Part shown: positions 7,265-15,705 of the stretch, in pieces
How the letters are laid out: the number at the start of each line of letters is the position of its first letter
How positions within the stretch are numbered: the stretch's first letter is position 1
Program-made: the position numbers and the translations under genes
Notes under the pieces: generated by a model
Database searches by the model: none
The model's input: only the letters and a program-made list of their open reading frames with translations
Told to the model about the DNA's origin: nothing
Source of the DNA: a virus
Reading direction: 5' to 3' (one strand)
DNA: 42,717 bases
Virus record (IMG/VR): IMGVR_UViG_3300045965_000114
Span: 1 to 42,717 of that record

Positions 7265-9318
7265 CACTTCACCTCAAGCAATGGGTCAAAGCCACGTTGC
7301 TGCAGGAGATCGATCGTCTTCTGCGGGTCGCCCTTGGCATCACGCCGCGCCCGCGCGAAATCCTCCTTGGTCGCGCTCTTCAGGGCCTGGGATGGCGCGG
7401 CAGCGCCTTGCTCGGCACCGCCCTCCATCTTCTGAATCATCGCCTGCACCTTGGCGTCGATGTAGGTGCGCGCCTCGTCAAGCGACTGACTCCCGAGGAT
7501 GACGCGCTTTTGTGCCTCGGTAGCCGTCTCAAGCAAAATGCGCAGCATACCGATCTTCGCGTCACGGATCGTCGCTGTATCCCCGAAGCCCGGCAGCGAG
7601 CTCGTGATGCGGATGATGTCTCGATCCGTCAGGACGCCACGCTCACCGCCGATCGCACGCGAGAGTACGCCGTTAAATGATTGCTTGGAGTCGAGATACA
7701 TCGCGGCGAGCGGATTCGTTTTCGCGAGCGCGCCGCCCTGGAGCACCGCTTGTTGCCGCACTGCACCCAGCGCCGTCTTCGCCTGAATGAGCGGCTTCGT
7801 CATTGAGTCGACGCCAGAAATGATGGCACGCGCTTGATCGAGCCCGGCGAGCTGCTCGCGCATCTGCGGCGTGACTTCTCGCGCGCCGGCTGCAATCGCC
7901 TGCGCTCGCGTCATGCCAGTCGGGACCGATTGGCCGTTGGGCATCAGTAGGTTAGAGGCTTCCTTCGGCTCCATCGGCAGCGCCCGCTCGGCGCCAGTTC
8001 GGGCAGTGACGCCTGCCGCCGCCTCGGCCGCCGTCCGCTCGGCCGCCTGCCGCGTCTTAAGGCGGGCTGCCTCGCTCTGGACATCGAGATAGTCGAGACC
8101 TTGCCCGCCGGATGGAGCAGCTGGCGGTGCCGGAATCACGCCTGACTGCGTCGGCGAATACGATGGCGCCGGCGCGGGCGTGCGCGGCTGGGCGGGTGCG
8201 TTCTGCGGGGCGCCCGATTGCGGCATCGGCCGCAACGGCTGCTCACCGCGTCGGCCAAACATCTGATAGAGGCGACTCATGTAGACGGCTTGGTCCGCTG
8301 GATCGGATGGGCGGGCGGCGATGAGCCCCGTTAACTGGCGATACCGCGGGTCATTGCGCTCGACGTTGAACGAGTCCGCGATGCCCTCGATCTCCGATTG
8401 CTTATCAGTCGGTGCGGCCTCGCCCTGCGGCACCCACTTCCCGACTCGGCCGGTGGCGGGATCGCGCTGCTGTACGAATTTGTACGTCCGCCCGTCCGGC
8501 CCGCGCATCTCGGTCGTGCCAAATTCGATCGAGCCCGGAGCCTCGTGGAAGGACGGCTCGCCGCGAGCATTGAGCGTCATGCTCTGGCGCGGGGTTGGCG
8601 TAAGGGTCTCGGGTAGCTCGGACGTCGGCGCTTGCCCCGTCGGTGCCGCTGGCGCTGGTACGGCAGGCGACGGCACGGGCGGCGGAACACTCGGACCAGG
8701 ACCGGCAGGCGGCTGACCGCCCGTAAACCGCTCGGCCATCCTGTTCCGCTGTTCTGGAGTGAAGAACCCCGGTCGCCCGCCGCCGAGCCGAGTGCCCGAG
8801 GGCATCTTGCTCACGTCGTAGACGACCGACTCCTCTTGGTCGGTGTCGGGGTTGTACTCCTTGATCACCTGATAGTGCGGCCTCGCCCCGATCATCCCCG
8901 ACAGCAGCCCCGCGGCTTCTCGGCCGTATCCAGGCCCGCCAGTCATCGCTCGCACTAGGCCCGTCTGCGCTGGCCCGAGAACATCCGAAAGCCGCTGCTG
9001 GCGAGTCGGTATCTTTGCCGGCTCCGCAGCATCGGTGCCGCCGCCGGTTGCAGTTGGCGTGAAGGCCCCGGCGTCGGGGATCTGCTCGCCGGTCGGCTGC
9101 TCGAGCAGGTTCGACAACCGCATCCCGAGCGCCTGCTCGTTCGCTTCCTGGCGACCGATCAGGCGGGCCTGAAGTTGGGTTTGAACAGCAGAGGTCAATC
9201 CGGCGAGGCCCCGAGCTCCAGCTGGGTGAAGAGAAGCGGCCGCGCCCGCTGCCAAGGGCAGGGCGTAGGCCACGATCTTCTCGGGGATGCTGGCGTCGGG
9301 GGCTGCGAGTCCGCTCAT
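7264..9318 (-). CDS. Large probable internal virion protein with disordered Pro-rich middle, 684 aa
   Basis: The start at 9318 overlaps the previous stop as ATGA. The N-terminal 70 residues are helical with a hydrophobic patch. Residues about 67-70 (RLSN) and 109-112 (RLSD) carry the short motif shared with four other proteins of this phage. A long Pro/Ala/Gln-rich, likely disordered stretch spans about 190-400, and a helical C-terminal domain follows (TLGAVRQQAVLQG-like region and a conserved-looking ITSSLPGFGDTATIRDAKI). Probably an ejectosome or pilot component. No lytic-transglycosylase motif is seen. Confidence 0.6.
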   Translation of the reverse strand: MSGLAAPDASIPEKIVAYALPLAAGAAASLHPAGARGLAGLTSAVQTQLQARLIGRQEANEQALGMRLSNLLEQPTGEQIPDAGAFTPTATGGGTDAAEPAKIPTRQQRLSDVLGPAQTGLVRAMTGGPGYGREAAGLLSGMIGARPHYQVIKEYNPDTDQEESVVYDVSKMPSGTRLGGGRPGFFTPEQRNRMAERFTGGQPPAGPGPSVPPPVPSPAVPAPAAPTGQAPTSELPETLTPTPRQSMTLNARGEPSFHEAPGSIEFGTTEMRGPDGRTYKFVQQRDPATGRVGKWVPQGEAAPTDKQSEIEGIADSFNVERNDPRYRQLTGLIAARPSDPADQAVYMSRLYQMFGRRGEQPLRPMPQSGAPQNAPAQPRTPAPAPSYSPTQSGVIPAPPAAPSGGQGLDYLDVQSEAARLKTRQAAERTAAEAAAGVTARTGAERALPMEPKEASNLLMPNGQSVPTGMTRAQAIAAGAREVTPQMREQLAGLDQARAIISGVDSMTKPLIQAKTALGAVRQQAVLQGGALAKTNPLAAMYLDSKQSFNGVLSRAIGGERGVLTDRDIIRITSSLPGFGDTATIRDAKIGMLRILLETATEAQKRVILGSQSLDEARTYIDAKVQAMIQKMEGGAEQGAAAPSQALKSATKEDFARARRDAKGDPQKTIDLLQQRGFDPLLEVK

Positions 9319-9800
9319 CGCCTCGGCTTTCCGTAGAGAGAGCGCCCCGGCGGTGCCTCTCGATCGGGGTACACCTGGGGCTTCGATCTTGGGCTCGGGA
9401 TCGGGTACATTCCGGCCTTCGTCGAGCCCGACTCCCAAATCACCGGCCCCATGTAAACGCTCGGGTCAGGTGTTCGCCTAGATAGGGCGTTGATCTCCGA
9501 GAGGGTCATGGAGTCCGACTGTGTCGTGTCGACGCCGTCGATAAATCGGCGCGGGTGATCGGGATCTTTAAACTGAGAAGGCCAGTGATAGAGGCCGTCC
9601 GATGGATCAATCGCTGGGCTGACGCCAGACTTGTAGGCACCTCGATAATCGTACTGGTGGCGCGGGTCGTCAGGATTGGGATCGATGCCCGCCGTGTCAG
9701 CCCATCCCCGATACCACTGCTGGAAGGCTTGCTCTTCGCGCGGATCGAGCTTCGTCCTCTGACGCTCAACGACGTCGCTTAAACGCAGATCGTCGGGCAT
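9315..9800 (-). CDS. Hypothetical virion-region protein with RLSD motif, 161 aa
   Basis: It begins PDDLRLSDVVERQR, so the shared RLSD motif is at the extreme N-terminus. Residues about 25-100 contain a dense aromatic/Asp/His pattern (QWYRGWADTAGIDPNPDDPRH, then DYRGAYKSG and FKDPDHPRRF) that I recognise as recurrent in uncharacterised short-tailed-phage proteins. The ATG at 9800 shares a base with the previous stop, and a GTG one codon earlier is possible. A virion role is probable; the mechanism is unknown. Confidence 0.65.
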   Translation of the reverse strand: MPDDLRLSDVVERQRTKLDPREEQAFQQWYRGWADTAGIDPNPDDPRHQYDYRGAYKSGVSPAIDPSDGLYHWPSQFKDPDHPRRFIDGVDTTQSDSMTLSEINALSRRTPDPSVYMGPVIWESGSTKAGMYPIPSPRSKPQVYPDREAPPGRSLYGKPRR

Positions 9801-10069
9801 CACATCCCCATGATCATGCGCAGCGTCATCTCGTCGTCGGGCTGCTGGCGCTGCTGGCCGAGGATGTCACTGAGCCTCAAATCTGCGGCCTGCGGGGCGC
9901 TACCGGCCGTAGATCCGAAGCCGGCGGTCGTGGGAGTGTAGGGAGCCGCCCCCGCGGCTCTTTGCGCCAAGGGCGACGGGGGGCCGCCGTGGGCGCTCTT
10001 GGCGACGCCACCGGCGATTCCGCCGACGGCGCTCAGCAGCCCCGAGAGGACACCGGCCGTGATCCCCAT
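9800..10069 (-). CDS. Small virion-region protein with Gly-rich helix and RLSD tail, 89 aa
   Basis: The N-terminus is a glycine-zipper-like amphipathic segment (VLSGLLSAVGGIAGGVAKS). A disordered linker follows, then DLRLSDILGQQRQQ at residues about 64-76 and a Met-rich end. The layout, a membrane-active N-terminus plus a docking-like tail, suits a minor ejection protein or peptide cargo. TAATG coupling to the GNAT gene upstream fixes the start. The function is inferred. Confidence 0.6.
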   Translation of the reverse strand: MGITAGVLSGLLSAVGGIAGGVAKSAHGGPPSPLAQRAAGAAPYTPTTAGFGSTAGSAPQAADLRLSDILGQQRQQPDDEMTLRMIMGM

Positions 10070-10536
10070 TACCGATCTCCTATCGACCCGCCGACCATGA
10101 CTGCGTCCGTGCCACGTGGAAACGCGAACGGCACGCGCAGGGGGAGCTCGGTGAACCCTTGGCCCCGCAAGATCGCCAGCATGGGCGTGTTGTCGGGCTG
10201 GGTGGCTCCGAGAAAGCGCGTGCAGCCCACGTCCCGACCGTAGCGCAGTCGCTCGTCGGCTAGCACCCGACCGTACCCCTGCCCCTGGAAGCGTGGCAAA
10301 ACCGCCACATCCACGCCGTACAGCACGAGCCCCCGGTCATCCGGGCCGATCGAGTAGGACGTAAACCCCAGCAGTGCCCCCTCGGCTTCTAGGACTAAGG
10401 TTGGGTGGGCATAGTAAAAGAGGCTTGAGCGCTCAGGCCATTCCGGATGTGCCGCCCGGTAGATCGTGCGCACCTTCGGCTCCTCGTCGGGCCGCATGGG
10501 GCGGATCGTGCCGTTATCGCCGGCCAAGGATGTCAC
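10069..10536 (-). CDS. GNAT-family N-acetyltransferase, 155 aa
   Basis: Residues about 10-20 give the first strand (TIRPMRPDEEP), and VLYGVDVAVLPRFQGQGYGR (about 71-90) contains the QxxGxG acetyl-CoA loop. The later CTRFLGATQPDNTPMLAI and GQGFTEL match the usual strand and C-terminal helix. Its full length is typical of the family. It would transfer an acetyl group from acetyl-CoA to an amine; the substrate is unknown. It lies inside the virion module, where T7-like phages also carry GNAT-fold internal proteins, so modification of a virion or host protein is one possibility. It overlaps the upstream gene by 23 nt. Confidence 0.85.
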   Translation of the reverse strand: MTSLAGDNGTIRPMRPDEEPKVRTIYRAAHPEWPERSSLFYYAHPTLVLEAEGALLGFTSYSIGPDDRGLVLYGVDVAVLPRFQGQGYGRVLADERLRYGRDVGCTRFLGATQPDNTPMLAILRGQGFTELPLRVPFAFPRGTDAVMVGGSIGDR

Positions 10537-10903
10537 TCAGGCGCATGCCGCCGCGGGCGGTCGGCTGATAGGGTCCAGCAACCCCAGCGGGCCGGGCCGC
10601 CAGAGGGGAGCCGCCAGGCCCCCCTCGAGATAGGTCGCTGTAGAGACCGCGTCCCATCCCGGCGACGCTGTTAGCGAAGTTCAACTGTGCCGAGAGGCGC
10701 TTGAGGTCGTCGTCGGACGACGAGGCCGTTCCAACTCCGGGCGTGATCTTGGCGGGAGGTGCGGAGCCACCAAACCCGCCCGCCTCGATTTCCCCGGCAT
10801 GCGAGGTGGGCGTAAAGCCAGCCCCGCCGCCCGACACCGCGGCTTGTATGCCGGGGTCTTCCGGTCCCTTGAAAGCCCCCATGATTGAGCCGAGCTCGCC
10901 CAT
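10514..10903 (-). CDS. Small Gly/Pro-rich virion-region protein ending in RLSD motif, 129 aa
   Basis: Mostly low-complexity Gly, Ala, Ser and Pro, with one helical patch (DDDLKRLSAQLNFANSVAG). It ends GGMRLSDILGRR, so the shared RLSD motif is here at the extreme C-terminus. The start at 10903 has an AGGGG sequence upstream, after a hairpin. A flexible linker or docking protein in the ejection complex is plausible. Confidence 0.6.
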   Translation of the reverse strand: MGELGSIMGAFKGPEDPGIQAAVSGGGAGFTPTSHAGEIEAGGFGGSAPPAKITPGVGTASSSDDDLKRLSAQLNFANSVAGMGRGLYSDLSRGGPGGSPLAARPAGVAGPYQPTARGGMRLSDILGRR

Positions 10904-10919
10904 CAGACGACCCCTATCC

Positions 10920-10941
10920 TTACAGGTTTATCCACCTGTAA
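10920..10941. promoter_or_regulatory. Hairpin spanning a stop codon
   Basis: TTACAGGT at 10920-10927 and ACCTGTAA at 10934-10941 form a perfect 8-bp stem with a six-base loop. The stop codon of the gene at 10928-11587 lies in the loop. This is one of the few gaps in the coupled gene train. It could modulate reinitiation at 10903 or act as an mRNA-processing site. Confidence 0.5.
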
Positions 10942-11587
10942 ATATGCCCTGTTTGCCGCGCGTGGTCGACTGCTGCCCGATGGCCGAGGGCAGGAGTTGC
11001 GCCCCCGCGGGGCCGAAGAGTCCCGTCTCGGCCAGGGCCTGCCGGCGAAGCAAGTCGGACTGCTCGGCTTCGTATCCCGCCTGCTCGACACCACGCTCAA
11101 GCCCGCCGCCCGAGAGAAGCGCCTGAAGCTGGGCGAGCGTCATCGCCTGCTCGTTCTGGTTGCCGCGTTCCTCACGGGCGAGTTCCGCTTCGATGGTCGG
11201 CGCCAGATACGCCGCCTCGGAAGCGGCGCGGGCGTTCGTCAGCGCCGTCGAGCGCCCGAGCCCGCTGACCGCGGCGGTGTTCTCCACGCCCGGCAGGACC
11301 GAGGTCTCATAGGCTTGCCGCGCGGCGGCTAGGGAGGGTGACGTGGACAAGTTCTCGCCAGTGACCCGACGCTTGCCGAGCACATTGAGCTGGGGGATCA
11401 GCGACAGCCCTTCCTGCTCGCGCGCCGAGAGTCCCGCCACCTTCATCGGCTTGGCCTCGAGGAACGGCTGCAGCGGGGCCGCATCCTGAAACTCGGCCCC
11501 CCGCGTGGCGGTCTGCCGCATGAGCGGGGCCATGTAGTCCGGGACTTGCGGCTCTTGCGTGGTCTTGGTGCGAGTTCCGCCGCCCAT
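10928..11587 (-). CDS. Probable internal virion protein, 219 aa
   Basis: Helical and rich in Ala, Glu, Gln and Leu. The middle (NARAASEAAYLAPTIEAELA) is coiled-coil-like, and the C-terminus TTRGKQGIFTGG resembles ends of short-tailed-phage injection proteins. The ATG at 11587 has an AAGGGGGAG site. It lies between a GNAT-like gene and the other ejection candidates. The role is assigned by composition and gene order. Confidence 0.6.
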   Translation of the reverse strand: MGGGTRTKTTQEPQVPDYMAPLMRQTATRGAEFQDAAPLQPFLEAKPMKVAGLSAREQEGLSLIPQLNVLGKRRVTGENLSTSPSLAAARQAYETSVLPGVENTAAVSGLGRSTALTNARAASEAAYLAPTIEAELAREERGNQNEQAMTLAQLQALLSGGGLERGVEQAGYEAEQSDLLRRQALAETGLFGPAGAQLLPSAIGQQSTTRGKQGIFTGG

Positions 11588-11596
11588 CGCTCCCCC

Positions 11597-12070
11597 TTAC
11601 AGTGCTCGGTCGCAGACCATGTGCGTCGGATGGAAGCCGTAGAGCCGCTGGAACAAACGCGCGCGCGCCAGGCCCCGATCATCCTTGTGCAGCGTCAGGA
11701 TGCGCATCACGCTCGCGCCCTTGCTGCGCGCCCACGCCGAGATGTCGTCGAAGGCCCGCACCACCTGTGCGCGATCGAGCGGCACGTCACTCTCGTATTG
11801 GACGATCGTCGCGAAGATGGTCCCGCACCAGTCGTCAAGCGTCACGAGGCAATGCCCGATCAGTTCGCCGTCCTGCACGGCCACCCACGCGCGAACATGC
11901 TGCCGCGCCTCGGGAACGACAAAGTTCTCCATCACCCGTTGCGTGATCTGCTCCTCGGACGTATCGGTATCGTGCTTTTTACAAAACGCTGCGACGCGGT
12001 AGAGCAGATTGGGCATATGAGCCCAGCTCACTACCTCGGTCCGATCCATCGCCTGAATACGCATGCTCAT
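11597..12070 (-). CDS. Divergent GNAT-fold-like protein, 157 aa
   Basis: The order of elements suits a divergent GNAT: helix start, AWVAVQDGELIGHCLVTLDDW (strands 2-4), then a helix ARSKGASVMRILTLHKDD and a C-terminal LFQRLYGFHPTHMV. The usual Q/RxxGxG/A loop is not evident, so catalysis may be lost. Position in the virion module recalls the T7 gp13-type GNAT-like internal protein. The start at 12070 is set by ATGA overlap with the HNH gene. Confidence 0.55.
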   Translation of the reverse strand: MSMRIQAMDRTEVVSWAHMPNLLYRVAAFCKKHDTDTSEEQITQRVMENFVVPEARQHVRAWVAVQDGELIGHCLVTLDDWCGTIFATIVQYESDVPLDRAQVVRAFDDISAWARSKGASVMRILTLHKDDRGLARARLFQRLYGFHPTHMVCDRAL

Positions 12071-12519
12071 TGCCGCGCGGCGTCTCGTCGCCGACGCATG
12101 TCTCTTTCGCATGTCCGACACCGGCGTGCGTGGCCATAGGGCTTCACTTCGAGACGGGTATTCTCGTCGGTGTGCGGGTGTCCGCGCCGACACATCGTCC
12201 TTGCCATCACACCGCGTCGGACATTTTCTTGGTGAGAGACGGGCTCCAAGTGACTCGGGTTGACGCAAGCATGGACGCGACAGAGGTGATCAAGCGTCAG
12301 ATGCTCCGCGATCGCTCCGCGATACCATACGAAGGAGACACGATGCGCGAGGCGCTTTTCTCTGTGCCTAAAATTTAGGACGCCGTAACCATCATTGTGC
12401 TGCGGGCCGGTCCAAAGCCAACAGCCGCATTCCGGCACGGGCTCGACGCGACGCCAGAATTCCGCTTCGAGCGCGGGTGTCATCGCTGGAATTGGGCGGG
12501 CTATCCCAGTGGCAGCCAT
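12067..12519 (-). CDS. HNH homing endonuclease (HNH_3 type), 150 aa
   Basis: Diagnostic order: CGCWLWTG, GYGVLNF, RLAHRVSFVWYRG, LTLDHLCRVHACVNPSHLEP, then ENVRRG and a C-terminal CRRGHP...CRTC zinc knuckle. The DH and N..H residues are the metal-binding HNH site. One of three related copies in this window. It is ATGA-coupled to the downstream gene and overlaps the upstream gene by 19 nt, so it sits in the train without disrupting either neighbour. An internal ATG at 12483 is an alternative start. It would nick or cut homologous phage DNA lacking it. Confidence 0.9.
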   Translation of the reverse strand: MAATGIARPIPAMTPALEAEFWRRVEPVPECGCWLWTGPQHNDGYGVLNFRHREKRLAHRVSFVWYRGAIAEHLTLDHLCRVHACVNPSHLEPVSHQENVRRGVMARTMCRRGHPHTDENTRLEVKPYGHARRCRTCERDMRRRRDAARQ

Positions 12520-12791
12520 GTGGTCCCGTCACTACCTTGGAAGCGTTGGTTCGGCACCGCGTCGCTTACCAAGATGACGCAGCCAATCCAATCCGCCGCG
12601 GGCGGGCGCGTCGCAGTTGTATAGACGGCCAACGGCAGCGGGTTCTCCATCCGCTCGCTCCCGTCCTTCGGAATGCAGCGGTTGAGCCGGAACCCGATGG
12701 CGTTGAACAAGGGCGTCAGGTAGGCGGCCAGCGTGCTCAACTGCGGGAAGCCCGCCGTCGGGAGCGTGGGGCTCTCCAAAACCTGGCGCAC
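12501..12791 (-). CDS. Small tail-associated protein, 96 aa
   Basis: The GTG at 12791 lies one base after the nozzle gene's stop. The C-terminal half (CVILVSDAVPNQRFQGSDGTTWLPL) has the Gly-Trp pattern common in tail-tip and appendage proteins. No hydrophobic segment. Position between the nozzle candidate and the ejection genes suggests a minor tail component. Confidence 0.6.
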   Translation of the reverse strand: MRQVLESPTLPTAGFPQLSTLAAYLTPLFNAIGFRLNRCIPKDGSERMENPLPLAVYTTATRPPAADWIGCVILVSDAVPNQRFQGSDGTTWLPLG

Positions 12792-12792
12792 G

Positions 12793-14325
12793 TTAGCGAT
12801 AGCCCCGCCGCGGGACGGTCACATGCGAGCCATCCCATTCGATCGCTTGCGTCGCATCCGCTTCCACGCGCAGCGAAGCCGCCTGCGTCGACAACCGATG
12901 CCCGGTGTAGTACGGGCCACCGTTGGCGAGGTCGAGTTCGTTCTCCGTCCCGGTCGGGTCATCCTCCAGCACGCGCTCCTCGCCGTAGTCGCTGGACCCC
13001 AGCCGCACGCGGATCTTCTGCGTCCCGCCGCTCGTCTTGAAGAAGTGCTGCACGTCGGTGATGGTCGCGAACCGATCGCCCTCGCTGAGCCGCTGCAATC
13101 CCGTCTCGAAATAGGCCGGGATCGACGCGCCGGCATCGGTGAGCCCCGCGTCGTGATACGCCTGCCCCGTGATGTTGCCGATGACGAACCGCGGCACGAG
13201 CGTGTCCATTTCCGCGAGCGTCATCCCGAGATCACCGATGGGCACCCCAAGATCCCCGATGGTCAGCCCGCTGGGGATCGAGAGGCGCATGCCGCACGTC
13301 GGGGAGAGCCCATTCCAGCGGATGGGGTAGCACTGGCCACCCGGAAACGCGATCACTACGCCGCGCGTCGGCTCCGTCCCGCCGATCGCGGTATAGACCA
13401 CGTAGAGCAGTTGTTGATCGGAGTCCCACGCGACCCACGAGCGCGGCAGGCGATCAGTCGTGATCGTCTTGGCGATCTGGCGCTGCACGGCTAGGCCGAG
13501 CGAGCGCGGCACCGTCCCGTCGAAGATGTACACGGCCGAGTCGTTGCCAAGGTAGGCGTGCGTGCCCTCGCCGATCGGCACCACCGCTTGACTCGAGACT
13601 GGCCCCTTGACTTGGCGGCGGAAGTCGAAGCGGAACGGCACGAGGCCATCCTGCGCGATGGCGATGGCGATGGCCTGATCGAGATAGATCGCGCCCTGGA
13701 GAAACCCGAGCTCCTGCATCGCAATGATTTCGCCGGGCACCTCGCCGAGCACCTTGACGAGCACCGAGCCCCAGCCCGTGTCGAAGTCTGACAGCGCTGA
13801 GACGTCGATCGCGACGGGCGACTGCGTGCCACCCGAGGAGAGATTGCCGAGGATCACGCGATCCGCCACGACCATCATGCAGCGCGCGATCGGGGGGGAG
13901 CCGCCGATGGCCGAGTAGGTGGCCGCGGCCCCGTCCCACTTCATCGGCGCGTCCTTGCCGTTCACGCCGAGCAGATGCGTGGAGCCCGCTTTCGAGAACG
14001 GCCGAAACACCTGCAACTGCGTCGCCGAGGCGGTCAGCGCCGTGCCCGCGAGGTCAACCCACGCATTCGTGCCAGCGTTGTAGCGCCACCAGGACGACAC
14101 GGTGCCCATGACGACGCGTGTCGTCAGATCGTGATGCGTGTACTGAATCAGCGCCGTCGGGCGCTGCGCGGTGTTGGAGGCGAAGGCTGTCTGACCGGGG
14201 CGCACGCGAAACTTGCCGCTGCGACGCAGCCAGTTTTCAGCCTCCCGCAAGGCATTCGCCGGCACCTCGAATTCGTCGAGGTCGGGGCGCACACCGTCGG
14301 TCGGCACTGAGAGCAGGGGGGCCAT
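12793..14325 (-). CDS. Putative tail nozzle / stabilisation protein, 510 aa
   Basis: Beta-rich throughout and repetitive like a propeller or barrel. Visible elements include TALIQYTHHDLTTRVVMGT, VADRVILGNL, AYLGNDSAVYIFDG, DQQLLYVVYTAIGG and a C-terminal domain ending EWDGSHVTV. The N-terminus PTDGVRPDLDEFEVP resembles nozzle-type proteins that start by listing parameters of a sensor-like beta structure. Size and gene order (adaptor, fibre, then this) suit the P22 gp10-like or podoviral nozzle at the end of the short tail. The assignment is by pattern and order. Confidence 0.65.
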   Translation of the reverse strand: MAPLLSVPTDGVRPDLDEFEVPANALREAENWLRRSGKFRVRPGQTAFASNTAQRPTALIQYTHHDLTTRVVMGTVSSWWRYNAGTNAWVDLAGTALTASATQLQVFRPFSKAGSTHLLGVNGKDAPMKWDGAAATYSAIGGSPPIARCMMVVADRVILGNLSSGGTQSPVAIDVSALSDFDTGWGSVLVKVLGEVPGEIIAMQELGFLQGAIYLDQAIAIAIAQDGLVPFRFDFRRQVKGPVSSQAVVPIGEGTHAYLGNDSAVYIFDGTVPRSLGLAVQRQIAKTITTDRLPRSWVAWDSDQQLLYVVYTAIGGTEPTRGVVIAFPGGQCYPIRWNGLSPTCGMRLSIPSGLTIGDLGVPIGDLGMTLAEMDTLVPRFVIGNITGQAYHDAGLTDAGASIPAYFETGLQRLSEGDRFATITDVQHFFKTSGGTQKIRVRLGSSDYGEERVLEDDPTGTENELDLANGGPYYTGHRLSTQAASLRVEADATQAIEWDGSHVTVPRRGYR

Positions 14326-14612
14326 CAGGGCGGCTCCGGAAGCGCGCGGCGATGCGCCAGCGCCGCCGCCATGAGCACCGTGCGTTCGCCGAGACTAGAC
14401 ACTTCGGTCGCGACCTTGTCGACGCTCGCCTGCACGCGCCCGTGTTCGCCCGCGGCATAGCGAGTGATCTGGTACTGAAACACGATCAAGCACCCTGCCT
14501 CGATCCGCTCCGTGCGTGTCTGGGAATTCTCGAATGACTCAAGCCCCCAGAACATGCACTCGTCGCCGATGCACTTCTCGCCGAGCAGGAACGGACAGCG
14601 CTTGCGGTCCAT
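14325..14612 (-). CDS. Small Cys-containing protein, 95 aa
   Basis: Starts MDRKRCPFLLGEKCIGDECM, where C-x7-C-x4-C near the N-terminus suggests a metal site. The rest is a helix with a few hydrophobics and ends LPEPP. TAATG coupling with the fibre gene sets the start at 14612. This CPF..EKC..EC pattern recurs in phages next to tail genes, but no function is known to me. Confidence 0.6.
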   Translation of the reverse strand: MDRKRCPFLLGEKCIGDECMFWGLESFENSQTRTERIEAGCLIVFQYQITRYAAGEHGRVQASVDKVATEVSSLGERTVLMAAALAHRRALPEPP

Positions 14613-15274
14613 TACGTCTTGGACCCGACGATGAAATCGACGTACTTCGGGCGCCACGACCCCGCGCTCGTCACCGTCGGCGCCGCATCGTTGGTGGCTT
14701 GCGACGGGATGTCATGCACGTGGGGGCTCAACGAAAAGGTAAAGCCGCCCGCGACGACGCCGATCGGCACGGAGGGATTACTATCGTTGCCCGTAAACGC
14801 CGCGAAGGTCTGATGCGTGTGCGACACCGTCCCGAGTCCTGAGATCGTCCACGACCCGCCGGTGCCCGGCACCTCACCGTTGAGCCGCAGGATCGGGACC
14901 GACTCGGTATTGGTGGCGTCCACGACGCGGGTCCAGCCGGTCGGCACCGCTTCTTGCTGGAATCCGACCTTGTTCGTCCCGCCGCCGGGAATGACGACGA
15001 GGTCATGCGCGAGCGTGCCGTCGTGGAATTTCAGGCGCGCGCCGTTGCGCCGGATGTGACCCGCCGTCGCCGGATCAGCGGCGGCATCTGACAGAATGAT
15101 CGTCTTGATGCCGCCTGCGACCACCTCGAGCCACGCGGCGGTCAGATCGGTATCGACAGGAGCGCCGAAGAGATCGGCGAGCGCCTTCTCTAGATTCCCA
15201 AGCTCGTCGTCGATAGACGAGCCGAGTGAGGAGTTTGTGAGACGTGCGGTCTTGATTCGAACAGGTAATGTCAT
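14612..15274 (-). CDS. Tail fibre/collar-like protein, 220 aa
   Basis: The C-terminal half has HTHQTF and HVHDIPS histidine pairs and ends SWRPKYVDFIVG. This is the pattern of phage collar/fibre tips, where His pairs hold metal ions in a trimer. The segment VGFQQEAVPTGWTRV is the usual lead-in of that domain. The N-terminal 70 residues would attach to the virion. The start at 15274 is fixed by ATGA overlap with the HNH gene. Likely receptor binding. Confidence 0.75.
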   Translation of the reverse strand: MTLPVRIKTARLTNSSLGSSIDDELGNLEKALADLFGAPVDTDLTAAWLEVVAGGIKTIILSDAAADPATAGHIRRNGARLKFHDGTLAHDLVVIPGGGTNKVGFQQEAVPTGWTRVVDATNTESVPILRLNGEVPGTGGSWTISGLGTVSHTHQTFAAFTGNDSNPSVPIGVVAGGFTFSLSPHVHDIPSQATNDAAPTVTSAGSWRPKYVDFIVGSKT

Positions 15275-15705
15275 AACGATTTCTTTCGGGCGGCCCGAAG
15301 CCGACGTTGGTAGCGTCTGACCGCAGCATTGAGGCACATACGGCACCGACGATTACCGTTTGAACGACGGTAGGTGTTCTTCGGCGTGAACGGATGCCCA
15401 TAGATGCAATGTGTCTTGGCAGCATTTACTGCCGTGACGGTTGCGCCCCTCAGTGTGTTAATCCCGTGTGCGACAGGCTCCAAATGGCCTGGGTTTACAC
15501 AGCAGCGCACGCGGCACAAATGATCAATCGTTAGACCTTCTGGGATCGGGCCGACTAGCGACTGATAGATCACCCTATGCGCTAGCCTCGTACCAGGCAT
15601 GCGGTCTGTTCGGCCATATCCGTCTTGGTCTCTCGCGCCAATCCAGATCCAACAGCCCGAATTGGGCTCGGGTTCTATACGGTGTTCTATGCGCTCTGTC
15701 ATCAT
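15271..15705 (-). CDS. HNH homing endonuclease (HNH_3 type), 144 aa
   Basis: Same layout as 12067-12519: EPNSGCWIWIGARDQDGYG, RLAHRVIYQSL, LTIDHLCRVRCCVNPGHLEP, then a zinc knuckle CIYGHP...CRMC. The DH and N..H residues of the HNH site are intact. ATGA overlaps on both sides place it seamlessly between the adaptor and fibre genes. The MM start offers two adjacent ATGs. A mobile intron-like passenger targeting a tail locus is the likely role. Confidence 0.9.
   Translation of the reverse strand: MMTERIEHRIEPEPNSGCWIWIGARDQDGYGRTDRMPGTRLAHRVIYQSLVGPIPEGLTIDHLCRVRCCVNPGHLEPVAHGINTLRGATVTAVNAAKTHCIYGHPFTPKNTYRRSNGNRRCRMCLNAAVRRYQRRLRAARKKSL

Noticed and set aside
13200-13270. Direct repeat GATCACCGATGGG / GATCCCCGATGG inside the nozzle gene
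   Set aside because: Explained by a short IGDLG...IGDLG coding repeat; no evidence of mobile element or regulatory role.
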